Shown: one piece after another, positions 47,831 through 60,200 of the stretch
How positions within the stretch are numbered: the stretch's first letter is position 1
Layout: each line of letters begins with the position of its first letter
From: Magnolia sinica
Taxonomy: Eukaryota; Streptophyta; Magnoliopsida; Magnoliales; Magnoliaceae
Reading direction: 5' to 3'
Assembly (NCBI RefSeq): GCF_029962835.1
Contig: NC_080588.1
Span: 44,933,001-44,997,000 of the forward strand
Length of the DNA stretch: 64,000 nt
Notes under the pieces: generated by a model
What the model saw: the letters and a program-made list of their open reading frames with translations, nothing else
The model's database searches: none
Told to the model about the DNA's origin: nothing
Position numbers and translations under genes: made by a program

Positions 47831-47908
47831 GGTATACCTTTATCTGGTCAAGAATACACACCCCACACATGTCATTTTCGACTTTTGTGAACCCAAGATA
47901 AGACGAAA

Positions 47909-50900
47909 ATGGTCCCCCCATCTAAGAAGCGTCGAATGGCAATGGTAGGTATATTTGAAATCCTAACTTTCTTTTTGTGGACCCCACTGTATTTTATATG
48001 ATATATCTGCATGGTCTACAATCCATTTTTTATTTTTTAAACATTAAATGGTATGGCATGTCTCGATAAATGAGCAAATTCAATGCTCAAATGGCTCACG
48101 TTGAGGGTTTTTGAAACAAAGAACGAAAACTGATGTGAAATTAAATGAAGACCGAGTGAAAGAGACTGAGCACCAACTGAGTTAATAGACCGAGGACCCA
48201 CTGAGTTATTGATGAGGACCCACTGAGTTAAATTGATTACAAACTGAGTTAAAATGACCACAAACTGAGTTAAATTAACCGCGAACTGAGTTAAAATGAC
48301 TGCGAATTGAGTTAAAATGACCACAAAGTGAATGGAATTGACTGAGGATTAAGTGAAATTCAACTCACAATAGCAAGAAACTAACATCTTGACCAAGAAC
48401 TGTGTGATATTGACCAATAACCACTTGAAATTGATCGATAATTATCTGAAATTGACCAATAACTGCCTGACGCCCACTTTCCTCCTAATTTAACTTAGTT
48501 CGCGGTCATTTTAACTTAGTTCACGATTAATTTCTCTAACTTAAGATAGTTTGTAATCAATTTCACTAAGTTCGCAGTTAATTTCATAATGTTCGTTGTC
48601 AATTTCACAATATCCGTGGTCAATTTAACTCCGTTGTTGGTTAATTCCATGATGTTCGCAGTCAATTTCACTTAATTCAAAATGTTAACTGGAAGTAGTT
48701 ATCGGTCAATTTCACAGTCCTCAATCAATTTCACTTAGTCCTTAATCAATTTCGAGGTGAATTTCAGTTAGTTAGTGGTCAACTTCACTCATTTCATGGT
48801 CAATTTCACAACGTTCTCAGGCCAAAATGCAACATATAACTCGAAAAAATATAATAACTGAGTGAAATTGGCCACAAACTTGTTGAATTTCACCTATGAG
48901 TCAGCCACTTTGACTTGAAATTAGTCAAAATGACCGATAATTACTTGATATTAGCATCTTTTTTATTGACAATCTTGTATAAATTTACCGACAACTTCAT
49001 GAAATTGACTAATAAATGAGTGAAACAGGCCCAAAGCTTGTGAAAATTCACTTATAAGTCTTGTACTTTCATTTGGAATTCGCCAAAAACTGACTGCCGA
49101 CTCGGCAAACTCACACCATATTTTATGATTTTTCACCACAACAAGTCAACTTTCACATTATGCTTCATTAAATATTGAATGTTATTGTTGATATAATTTC
49201 CAATTCATCCTTACAGATGACAAACCCTTGCGTAAGGGATTGGCGAGTTGCCCCTGACCCTGTCATGCAGATGTTCATTGACATGGTGGTTTGATATCAC
49301 GAAGAGTGGTTTAGAGAAGAATTACAATAGAGTAAATATATTTATGTAATCCTCATTCTCATTTTTACTACACCTTACATCATTAAGGTTTATAAGAGCA
49401 TTTTTTCACTTCCTTATTGAGAGATATAGAGGTAATCTTGTATTCGAGATACAGGGGAACCGTTTAAAAATTTTGGAGATAGACTTCACCCTAATAACAG
49501 TGCTGAAAACTGGTGACCTCTCCATACTCAATATCCATCGTTCCAAGAAATCAATAAGAGATAAATACTTCAAGGAATATCCTATCATAAAGAAACATGT
49601 ATAAGAGGTGTTCAATAAGATAGTTAATAGCAATAAGTACGAAGATGTCATGAAACTAGCCATAATATTATGTGTAGAGTGGTTTGTTAAGGGAACCGAC
49701 ACAAATATTGTGTTGTATAGAGTATATCGACCTTGTGGACTCGTTGGATAGTTTGGCCTTCTAGACAATGACTGAAGGGATCGAGGGTGCCTTGATGACA
49801 TCATATGAGTTTCACTACAATGTCACCGGCTACATATTTTCCCTACAAGTAAGGATTCTTTCCTTGTTTATTTTAATTTATAGTTTATACGAAACTATAT
49901 TTTTTAAGATCATCTTGTCATTTCATTGCACAGATATGGGCCCTTGAGAGAGTACCGGTCCTCAGAGAATATATCATTTTATACGTTCCTTTCTAAATTC
50001 CAAGATTCATACAATATCGAGGATGAAAGGGTTGGAGGTATAAGAAAATTCATCAAATACTAGAGAGTGAAGATGTAAGTTAATTTTTATAAAGCTAAGT
50101 GGTCACTCGTTGAAATATATATGTTTCTGTACATAAACATGAAGGATATTCTTTTACAGACTGAGATAGTTCTTATCTTAGAACCCACCATTAAGGAGCT
50201 GGAGACGGATTGCGTTCGTTTGGTCTGTGATAGATCTGATGTAAGATGTTATAAAAGTCTTCTTTTATGTTGACATTTTATATTTACTTTAACATGTTAC
50301 ATATTTGATACATACATTACTTCCTTTTATAGGGCATTAAAGATGATGATGATGATAAAGATATGGAAGAGAGAGAGGGAGAGGGAGAGGGAGAAGAAGG
50401 GGGAGAGGAGAGGAAGAGAGTGGTGATGAGGGAGAGGGAGAGGGAGCAGGATTGCAATTGACAGGAGAGTCGAGGGAGGAGCTGAAGGCGGAGAGGCTTC
50501 AGTTGGAGAGAGATAGGGAAGAGTCAAAGAGGGAGAGAGAACTAGTACTCAAGGAGATGAAATTAATGCTAAAAGAGAAAAAAGCCTTGAGGTTAGGTTA
50601 GAGAAGGAAGAGTTGAATCAGATGATAATTTTGGAGATGGAGAGGAAAATACTAATGAGGGAGAAGGAAGAATTGAGAATCAAGAATGAGGTATTGAAGA
50701 AGGAGAAAGAAGAGTTGGAGGAGGGTAAGGTGGAGTTGAAGAAGTATATGGAGGGGTTTCTTATAGAGAAGATGCAATTTTGGAAGGAGAAAGAGTTAGA
50801 GAAGGAGAAGGAGGATGAGGATTTGGAAGGTAGGGACCAGGGGAATGGAGAGGTGGATGTTCAACACTCGGATGCGTTAGACGTTAATACATGTGAGAAA

Positions 50901-51836
50901 TCACTGCGATTCATTCCAGTTTATAAGAGGAGAAGTAAGAGGGCCGTGAAGTCATCTGTCTACGAGCATTCTCCATTCACTTTCATCTTTGTCATTCAAA
51001 CAACTCCAAGCAATGCCGCCGACTATGAGAAACTGAGAGAATTATGTACTTCTCTGATACCCTTCCAGGCTAAGATTGATTCATTTAGGGTTATATTAGA
51101 GGACGAACTGCATGAATTGGATAGTTAGGCCAACGCAAACAAAAATTCGGTGGAATTTATTTGGTTTAGGACCATCTGGGAGAAAGATGCACGGGTTGCT
51201 AGCGTGGTAAGTAATTCACATATATACATCTATGTGTATTCAACTCTTATATTAGACTAGAACTTAATTCGTCATCTTTATTGATTTGGCTATTGACAAG
51301 TACGTTGATTTCTTAGAGAGAAGACACAGTTTATTTCCTACTTTATATACTCAGGACTGCAAGTTCTGCCCCACATTTTTTCTGGTAACTGTATGAATTG
51401 GATAATGGTTATTATGTTATTTAATTATATGATATATGTTCTAATTTGATATTTTATCTATAATAGCCATGTCTTGAACTGCAAATGTTGACATTGAGAA
51501 TGTATCGGGACATTGGCAGCAATGAAGAGCATGTAGCATTACAAGTAAAGAAACTCACTGTGAACGACATTATGAAAGCTCGAGAAGGGCAGAAGCCCAT
51601 GTGGTAGTATGAACAGGTAATGATGTCATTACAAGTTATCAATATCGGACATACCCATTTCTATAATTTTTATAATGATATCTTATCTTGTCAAATATGG
51701 ACAGGCATACATACCAATCAACCATGCCAACAGTCATTGGTACCTCATGGTCATCCACCCTCATGATCGAAAAATTGTTATTCTCGACAGTTTATATTTG
51801 AGGGCACTCAATCAATACAAGAACATATCGAGCTGA
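47909..51836 (+). pseudogene. MULE-associated Ulp1-like (C48) protease gene with DUF1985, multi-exon
   Basis: Exon 1 (47909-47944) reads MVPPSKKRRMAM with a basic NLS-like cluster and a good donor (ATG|GTAGGT). Exon 2 starts at 49217 after TTACAG (MTNPCVRDWRVAPDP). Exon 3 (about 49419-49848) is DUF1985-like: LKTGDLSILNIHRSKKSIRD, KYEDVMKLAIILCVEWFVKG and YIDLVDSLDSL, then IWALERVPVLREYI in the next exon (49934). A further exon from 50333 is acidic, then a long E/K-rich coiled coil (about 50600-50830). The last exon (51705-51836) has AYIPINHANSHWYLMVIHPH and IVILDSLYL, holding the catalytic His and Asp of Ulp1 cysteine proteases. Downstream, PKQTNSEIY (about 51930) replaces the expected Q.N..DCG, so the catalytic Cys motif is lost. 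Several stops are present. DUF1985 plus Ulp1 is typical of plant MULE-captured protease genes. Confidence 0.85.
48040..48970. repeat. 21 bp minisatellite array within intron 1 of the protease gene
   Basis: Between about 48170 and 48360 units such as GTTAAAATGACCGCGAACTGA repeat every 21 bases on plus. From about 48485 to 48830 units run in the opposite sense (TTAGTTCGCGGTCATTTTAA). The rest is degenerate. It lies entirely between the exon 1 donor (47945) and the exon 2 acceptor (49216). Long frames here are by-products of the 21 bp period. Confidence 0.8.
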
Positions 51837-52070
51837 TGAAGAAGGGCTTGCCTATATTATTCCATGCTGCAGGAAATATGTTTGCATTAGATGGGAAGGC
51901 TTAGATGGTTAGAGAAGAGACTTTTATACCAAAGCAAACGAACAGTGAAATATATTGACATTTTGTGCAGCGATCAAATTTTGTCAGGGATGAACTTGCA
52001 AAAATTCACTCTCATCTTTAGGAACTCAATAGCTTATGATTGCCTGAGTATCCACAAAATATGATATATT

Positions 52071-52255
52071 TGTCTTAAGCGTGAGAGGAATGGGGAAATT
52101 TTGTGAAATGTTGTAAATTATTGTAAATGATGTCTTGTAAAATATTCAGGGTAAAATGAAGTAAATGATGTCTTGTATATTTTGTCATAAATTTGTAGTA
52201 GATGACGTCTTCGTAATAGTGATTTCATTATGAATGGTAATTTGTTTGTGTATTA
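52071..52255. other. 3' flank of the protease gene
   Basis: AT-rich. Contains a short duplication of 'aatgatgtcttgta' (about 52126 and 52164). No gene. Confidence 0.4.
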
Positions 52256-52795
52256 GATAATTTCATCTACTCCGCGGTTAATTTACTTCACTTCGCGGTC
52301 AAAGTCCTTCACTTCACGGAGAATTCTCACGAATTTCCTTCACTTCACGGTAAATTCCATTCATTTCGCGGTTAATTCCCTTCACTTCACGGTCAATTCC
52401 ATGCATTTTGTGGTCAATTCCCTTCACTTCGTGGTCAATTACATTCATTTCGCAGTGAATTCCCTTCACTTCATGGTCAATTCCATGCATTTCGCGGTCA
52501 ATTCCCTTCACTTCATGGTCAATTCCGGCAAATTCCCTTCACTTCACGGTTAATTCCATGCATTTCGCGGTCAATTTCGATGAATACCCTTCACTTCATG
52601 GTTAATTCCATGCATTTCACAGTCAATTCCCTTCACTTCACGGTCAATTCCATGCATTTCGCGGTCAATTCCGGCGAATTCCCTTCACTTCACGATCAAT
52701 TCCATGCATCTCGTGGTTAATTCTGGCAAATTCCCTTCACTTCACGTTCAATTCCATGCATTTTACGGTCAATTCCCCTCGCTTCACGGTCAATG
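52256..52795 (+). repeat. 21/42 bp minisatellite array, forward orientation
   Basis: Alternating 21 bp half-units TTCACTTCACGGTCAATTCC and ATGCATTTCGCGGTCAATTC recur about 25 times with changes. The same array in reverse orientation is at 56060-56750 and 61209-61291. Confidence 0.95.
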
Positions 52796-54375
52796 GGCCT
52801 CATTGGGCTTATGGCCCACTGCGGGCAACAGACTCGGACGATGCCTGGAAACAGACGATTCGCGCCATCCAGTTGGCACTTGTAACGTGCAATTCGCTCT
52901 ACCTTGGGCCTAAAATCTAAAATTTTAAAACAAATGGCCCCGCCACTTAGGACAGTGAATTAGGGCATTTCAGCCGTCGTACTTTATCCAAATTTGCACC
53001 AAAAGGTTGAAGATATTTCCCTACACTCGTCTGCCAAATTTGACTTTTAATCGAGGAGCGGTGACCGTTGATCGCAAATCAGACCTTTGCGATAAATCCC
53101 CACATCTGTTTGCTGTCAAACCTTGCATAGCCCTTCATCAGGCCATGGGGCACTCATCCCATTATTCAGATGTGCCAGGGGACCACCGAGGCAGCCTCAA
53201 AAGCCATAAGTTGGCCCCAAAGGGCCATTTGAGGAAATAAGTGGCACCTAAGGCCAATTGAGCTAAGTTATAGGGTATAATACCCTTTAAACCCTCTCTC
53301 CCTCACTCCCATAGCAAAATTCAAGTAGCTAAGAGAGAGAAAAGAGAGAAGAGAGAGAAAGAGAGAGAGGGAGGGTGTGAGTGCTTGGGGAGCTAGGAAA
53401 TTGGAATTCCCGCACTCCTACCTCCGATATTCACTGGAAACCTCGGCCCTACCACCGTAGAGACAAGGTGTGGCCGATCTAAAGTAACAATTCAAGCACT
53501 CCTCCATTTTTCTTAGCTAAGGCCACATGCATGAGTCCTGACATGCAATTCATGTGGCACAGGGCCCCAACACATCAAACTTGCAGACCCAGTGCTGCTA
53601 GAGTGACTGCAAGAACTTCCGGTCGACGATAGGTGTGGGGCCTCCCCGTAGTGATCGTGAGCAAGACTTTAATTATCTAAAATGCCTTCGTATGATTCCA
53701 ATTATGGGAATAACGAACCTAAATGGCCAAGGATCGCGAGAGCTATACGACCACGACCGCTTGAGCCACGTGATCGGATTAGGGCATTGATCTGTCGGGG
53801 TATCTCGGTTTCCCCAAACTACTTGTGAATGGACATAATTAATCAACTTGGCTAACATTCACATTACATTGCATTAGTTACTTTAGCAATTTGGCAGTCG
53901 TGGTCACACTGAGGGAGTGTTGGTCATTCACGATCGCTAGATGTTGTCTCTCGAGGGAGTGTTGTGGTGAGAGCATGCATCATATCATTGAATCATGCAT
54001 TTACATGAACCAAAGTATTTAAGATTCTGTGGATGTATACCTTTCACTAAATTTGTTCCTGTGTATGATAATTTGTGTAACTTATTGTTAATGGTACCAC
54101 TGAGTTGATCATCACTCCCACTCTGGGATGGTGTTTCAAAACACCAACCAAAACCTGTCATACATGCAGGGACGACAAATCTAGATGCATCATATCATTA
54201 GTGGCACTTGTTATTATTTTATGACTTACTTATGCTTCATGGTTCGTTAAACTCCCCATGGCTTATGAGATAATCTAAATGTAATTGAAATCTAAAGCCC
54301 ATTAGGGCACACGTGGCATCTGAGAATTCGGGATCCGAGTTCCTACTCGACCCCTGAAATTCGGGGTGTTACAAC

Positions 54376-54387
54376 TTGGTATTAAAG
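54376..54387 (+). promoter_or_regulatory. Probable primer binding site (tRNA-iMet type, eroded)
   Basis: TTGGTATTAAAG lies two bases after an LTR end TGTTACA. It differs from the usual TTGGTATCAGAG by a C-to-T and a G-to-A change. Confidence 0.7.
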
Positions 54388-54622
54388 TATGGTTCGGGGT
54401 TAAGTTGAGCCTTAGGCAGTGGGTCTATCATAACCCCTTATCAACTTAAGAGGGAGCGATCGAACTTAACAACACTTATAAGACCCTACGAGCAAGCCAT
54501 TTGGCCAATCCGAACATTAAAATGCTAGCCTAGGGTTCATCTATAGAAGAGGCTTAGGCTACGTGAAGTGATCTGAATCACTGTGAGGGGAATTCGATGA
54601 TCGAAGACGATCCAACCTAAAT

Positions 54623-55478
54623 ATGGTAGGATCAAGCTACGGGAGTAGCTTACGCCGTCCTAAACACGTACTTTATACGTTCAATAGTCCTACTCACATT
54701 GGCATGGATGTTATTGCTCGCATCCTCAGAATAGAGCACGGGACCGTGCATGCCCACGAGGATAATATATCAAAAAAGTGGCAAAGAGACTACCATACAC
54801 GCCACTTGTGTGGCAAGCTTATTGAGTGGAGGCAGGGAAGCAGCATGAAGTCGTCAGAGTTGACCCCCGACTACCGCCTACTCCACCACATTTGCAATTA
54901 TAATGTGTATCCAAGGGCCAATAACCGCATGGAATGCTCCAAGTTTATGGTAGACTTTCTCTACCATGTGGGGCAGGGAGAGAAGGTTTGCCTACCCACC
55001 CTTGTGTTGACTCAAATTGTGAAGGTCGTGCTATTAAATTACGAGAAACAGGCACTTCCATTTGGCTGGTTGATATGTAAGATTACTCACAACTATGGGT
55101 ACAGGCAGCCCGATCAAGATGATTGATGAGGAAACTCTCAACCACATGAAGATGGGCCCTAAGCAGCGTAGGGCCCACAAAGAAGAGTTCGGGGACGAAG
55201 CGGAAGAGGAAAGTGGAGATGAAGAAGATGATGAGGAACAAGAAGAGGACAAGGAAGAAGGAGAAGAAGAGGTCGAGGACACTGACAGGGAGCCACCTGT
55301 CACACGTAGCAAGCACAAGAGCTTGGATGCGCTCAGTGCCTGTATGGCCAGGATAGAAGAGAACGAGGGGAACCTGAAGAGGAGGCTTAAGAAGTTGTCT
55401 CACACAATGAAAGCAATTTTATGCTATGTACATAAAGAGGGAGCACCCCCTCCTTCATCAGACTCAGAGGATTATTAG
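54623..55478 (+). pseudogene. Plant-transposon-protein ORF with acidic tail, one frameshift
   Basis: The first frame (54623-55126, 167 codons) contains RLLHHICNYNVYPRANNRME and LPTLVLTQIVKVVLL, aligning with the extra ORF of the copia element at 34054-34977 (RILHKIFVSNLYPRSGNKTD there). The second frame (from about 55095) continues with IDEETLNHMKMGPKQRRAH, a very acidic D/E-rich stretch (about 55190-55285) and a helical tail ending PPSSDSEDY. The two frames overlap by about 30 bases and together match the layout of the copia ORF, so a frameshift in one gene is likely. It belongs to the plant group annotated as putative plant transposon protein; function unknown. It is the only coding sequence of its element. 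Confidence 0.7.
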
Positions 55479-56050
55479 CCTGATTTAGGAGTTACTTTCT
55501 TAGGTTGTTAATTCTAGATAGGGTTGCTTTGCTTGTTTAGGTCATAGTTTCCTTAAGTTTTTCTATCTATTGGAGACTCTTGCATTTTCTGTCTTTGTGC
55601 ATTTAATGCGTCAGCCTATATATCATTGACAAATTTTGCTCTAATGGAATGCTTGAAGTTGCCTAAATTTGAGTAATGTTTGAAATGTTAATAGTGGTCA
55701 TTAGCACTTATATGATATTGCTATCGGAATGCGCATGTGTTAAATGTCATATCCATGGATTTAATGATACTAAACCTTATAAGAATGCCTTTCAGGAAAT
55801 GAGGCCTCAGTGTAATGGCCGCCTAGTCTGCTCATCTCTTGGCAGAATGGATGAACGAGATCGCACTGCCTCCAATATGGAGGAAGCCAGCGTGGACAAT
55901 ATGGAGTGAAAATCATCAATTCCATTCACCTAGATTTGCACCATTGCAGATCGGTCATGTCCTAGGACTTTCTCTAGCTGGAAAGCCATATCTAAATAGT
56001 TGATGAGTTTTTATAGTTGAATGTGGACCATTGGCTACAACATACATTTC
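55479..56050. other. AT-rich 3' part of the defective retroelement
   Basis: No LTR, polypurine tract or gene identified. A plus frame at 55676-55909 is short and resembles no family. Confidence 0.35.
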
Positions 56051-56059
56051 TAGGACAAT

Positions 56060-56752
56060 TCCCTTCACTCCCTTATCAAGAAGTGACTGAATTGACCATG
56101 AAGTGAATGGAATTGACCGTGAAGTGAAGGGAATTCATTGCGAAATGCATGGAATTGACCATGAAGTGAAGGGAATTGACCACAAAATGAATAGAATTGA
56201 TTGTGAAGTGAAGTGAATTCACCGGAATTCACCACGAAATGCACGGAATTGACCGCAACATGAAGGGAATTGATCGTGAAATGCATGGAATTGACCATAA
56301 AGTGAAGGGAATTGACCGCGAAATGCATGGAATTGACCATGAAGTGAAGGGAATTGACCTCGAAATGAATAGAATTGATTGTGAAGTGAAGTGAATTCAC
56401 CGAAATTCACCACAAAATGCATGGAATTGATCGCGAAATGAAGGAATTGATCACAAAATGCATGGAATTGACCATAAAGTGAAGGGAATTGACCACGAAA
56501 TGCATGGAATTGACCATGAAGTGAAGGGAATTCGCTGGAATTGACTACAAAATGAATGGAATTGACCGCGAAGTGAAGGGAATTGACCGTGAAATGCATG
56601 TAATTGACTGTGAAGTGAAGGGAATTGACCACGAAATGCATGGAAATGACCGCAAAGTGAAGGGAATTCACCGCGAAATGTAGGAATTGATCGTGAAGTG
56701 AAGGGAATTGACCACGAGATGCATGCAATTGACCACGAAGTGAAGGAATTTA
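56060..56752 (-). repeat. 21/42 bp minisatellite array, reverse orientation
   Basis: Units GAATTGACCGTGAAGTGAAGG and GAATTGACCGCGAAATGCATG alternate, as the reverse complement of 52256-52795. The three overlapping long frames on minus (for example 56219-56728) simply read 7-residue repeats such as FHGQFPS and are not genes. The array is cut at 56752 by the family A element and resumes at 61209. Confidence 0.95.
56748..56752 (+). repeat. Target duplication ATTTA, left copy
   Basis: ATTTA precedes TGTAAGACCC at 56753, and ATTTA at 61204-61208 follows GGTGTGACA. Confidence 0.85.
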
Positions 56753-57189
56753 TGTAAGACCCGTATCCTAGTCCGTACTGTTCTGTCGACTCCAACGATC
56801 CTTTCCGACGAATTCTGGTGACTTGTGACCTATAATCAATGTTTGCAAACTACCCTAAGTCGTATCCTGTAGATTTGAGTCGGCTTAATCTGAGACTTGT
56901 ACCATTGCGACCGCACCGTCGCTGTGGTTCCAACGCCGCGACTCGCACACCGACCAAATACTCAGGTTAGAAGATGTGTGCCCGCATTTATTTCGAAGAA
57001 ACGCCGCGCGTTTACAATCCCAAGAGAATCTCTAAACATGTCTCATCAATCAATCAATCAATCTCCTTATGTCAAGTACAAGAGCAACCCATGCTTTCTT
57101 TCTCTACAAGTCAAGCAAACCCCAAAAGTCAACAAGTCTCTTACCTCACCCATCACTCACTTCACATCCATCACCTCTCCCTTACAACC

Positions 57190-57240
<51 letters not shown>

Positions 57241-60200
57241 ATTCACATATTCTAAGTAAGAGGAGAGGGTGGACGTCCATGCATTCTAAGGAGAGAAAGT
57301 GGTTTTGTGTAGCCCACTTTCCACCCCAAGAACTTTCATCCTAGTCATTCATTTCTCATCTTCCACCATCAAAGTAACACACAAGGAGCTCGGCTTTCCA
57401 TCGGACCAAGAAGATCGAATGATGGATGTTACCACAGGCTAGATTTCTTGTTTTGATGAAGGGCCAAGTGAGGCCTACCGGTTGATGGTATGGATCTCAC
57501 TATGGACCCTAGGTGTGGCCGATGGCCCACCTTGACTCTCATGATCATTCCATGATGGGGCCATTCTCCATAGACCCCATTATGATGTTATTTTCTTTAC
57601 ATGGATAGGGGTCATCTAGACCTTACATCTTGGTGGAGAGGATTTCCACCGTTGATCTTTGATTTGGTGGGCCCACATGTATTGGGACCCACTTGATGTA
57701 TGATTGAATGCAAGGGAGGGCCCATAGTGTCGGGGTCCCTCCATCATCACGTGTCCCTCTTCCTCTCTCTCTCTCTCCCTCTCTTTTTATTTATTTATTT
57801 TTTTGTGTGATGATGTGGCCATGTGGCCCACTTGGATGTACCCCACCTTAATGTGTACCTTATCTACACCATCCAACCATTGCTGGCCCACCTAAGCAGC
57901 ATGCCTGTAGGTGGGGCCCACCTTAAATATGCCCTATATCTAAACTGTCCAGTGTCCAGGGACATTGGACGTTGCAGCACAATGAGGGGTGCACTGATGT
58001 GCTTGCACTTAGTGTAAAAACAAAAAAATATATTAATACTTATATTTTCAAAGTATTTGGGTGGGCCACTTGTGTAGGCCCCACCTTGATGTATAAAGTT
58101 TAATCCACACCGTCCATTCCTTTCTCAAGCTCATTTTAGGCGTTGAGCAAAAAAATGGAGCCGATCTGATTATCTGGCGGGCCATTTCCAGAAAATAGTA
58201 CCTACCATTGAAACTCACTCCGATGTTTCTATACACCGAAACATGCCCAATATTGTGCTTGATGGATTTGTTATGGACTGTGGAATCCATTGGTTGAACT
58301 GGATTCAGCTGATACAGGCCCCACCTCTGAAAAACCACAGAAATACTATATTTTAAAAAATAAATAAATAAATAACAGAAGCAGCAGCAGCGCCTGCTGC
58401 TACTGACCGTCCTGAGGACGCGCAAGGCATCCTATGCTGGGACGCTAGAGGTAGGGACGTGGGTCCCATACGTGGGCCCCACCATAATGGGTGTCATACA
58501 TCCACATCGTATATTTTGGTGGGCCCCTTTGAGGAGGGTGGGCCCTCCGAAATTCAGCCATTTTAGGAGCTCAGGTGGCCCACATTGCAGGAAATAGTGA
58601 GATTGGGTGTCTGCCATTGAAAGCCTTTTAATTATCACAGAAGTTTTGGATTGTTATGAAAATTGTTTGTCCTCTTTATCCGGGTCTGTGTGACCTTATT
58701 AACGGGAAGGATGGAAGATAAACATTATGGTGGGCCCCACGTGGGACCACTGATATATGTATTGTATTAACACCTTCCACACATGTGGACCCACATTAGG
58801 CAGCAGATTGGCTGGGCTACCACGCACCAGCTACACAGCTGACCCACATCAGCAAGTGCTATGTGTCCCACTATGGGTTCATCCAACTGTCCTTCCACCT
58901 GGTGGGCCACACATGTGGACCCCACCATGAGTTATGTGATTTATCTATGTCGTCCATCCCTATGGGACCCTATCATGATGCATGTGTTGCACCCAACCGT
59001 CCAACCCTTTGGCAAGCTTGTCTTACAGGCTTAAGACTAAAAATAAGTTAGATCCAAAGTTCAAGTGGACCCCACCTTGATTTATGTATTTGATCTCCAC
59101 CATCCAGATATATGGGACGGTGGGGCACACGTGATATATATGTTATATCCTCGCTTTCCACATGTGGGACGTGGGACTCACCATTGATGTATGTGCTTTA
59201 TTCACACCATCCACCTATCGGGCCTACCTTGATGTGTATGAGGCCCATTGTGATGTATTAGGGCCCATGGGTTGAGGCCCATTTGATGTATTTGAGGCCT
59301 ATGGGTCTAGGTCCAATGGGATGTATACAAGATCTATTGCATTGTGTGATTCCACCATGGGTTATGTAATGACATTTATGGCGGGTCATGCCTTGGGAGT
59401 AATGTTGGTTTGACATCCACATTGTAAGAATAATGTTGGTTAAATGTCCACATTATAACTCTCCCTAGGGCCCATTGATAGGCCCATACTTGTTGTATGT
59501 AGGCCATCAAGGCCCATCTTCGTTGTGAGGATAGTTCATCACCATATAAAATGCTAAGTATAACTCCATGATTCATGCCCATACGCATCATATGCATGCC
59601 TGATATGAGGAATGTTTAATCATAGCATATGCCATTGGGCAACTATTTACGAGACTCCTTATGAGATGGAGTGCCCACATTATCGCGCCATACTCGCAGG
59701 ATTGCTGCATGACTGGATAGTGTGACTCATGCATCTCACATATATGTGACTTGATCATTGTATGCCCTAGCGACATCAGGGCCATGGCCTCCACAGGCAC
59801 ATCTTGGATGGCTAAATAGGACACCGAAAATACTTGATTTTAGCATTGTGGGCACTTAGGATGTCCTTGGGTGAAAATCTCAAAATCTCCGAGGCCAGGA
59901 GGTGCCCCAACGTCTAGAATGAGTGGAACATGAGCACCCGAGTGCCGAATACCAGTAGGTCATGTCTCCCACTGTGTCGTGGTCGGTTGGGAGGGGGTGT
60001 GACCTTATCCGCCCAAGTGAAGGGGCTATAAGATAGGCTGAGTATGACTAGCTCGTAAATGGGTCCGCTATCGACGAGTTGAGTAGGTATTGGCAGACTG
60101 CTAGCTAGGCGGATAGTGAGGTCTCTTCCACTCACTGGGTTGTGCAGCTAGGGAGAAGGCAGTCGATGTGGAGTGTAATAGACCCCGGTGATTTTCTCAG

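Larger units (their letters stand above)
52796..56050 (+). mobile_element. Defective LTR retroelement: 5' LTR end, primer site, one ORF, no pol
   Basis: The 3' end of an LTR is recognised at 54373 (GGGGTGTTACA) followed after two bases by a primer-site-like TTGGTATTAAAG, close to the tRNA-iMet complement. The preceding 1.5 kb is LTR-like: a TATA-type 'ggtataatac' (about 53274), then a long GA-rich leader (53330-53376). Downstream lies a single ORF region (54623-55478) and then AT-rich DNA with no second LTR recognised. The whole unit sits between inverted minisatellite arrays and probably inserted into them; the exact borders are uncertain. Confidence 0.6.

Noticed and set aside
52256-52795. 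Possible CRISPR-like array
   Set aside because: The units are contiguous 21 bp minisatellite repeats without unique spacers, in a plant nuclear context.
56065-56795. Long overlapping open frames encoding FHGQFPS/LHFAVNS-type repeats
   Set aside because: They result from a 21 bp minisatellite, which keeps frames open in several phases; the same array occurs at 52256-52795 in the other orientation.
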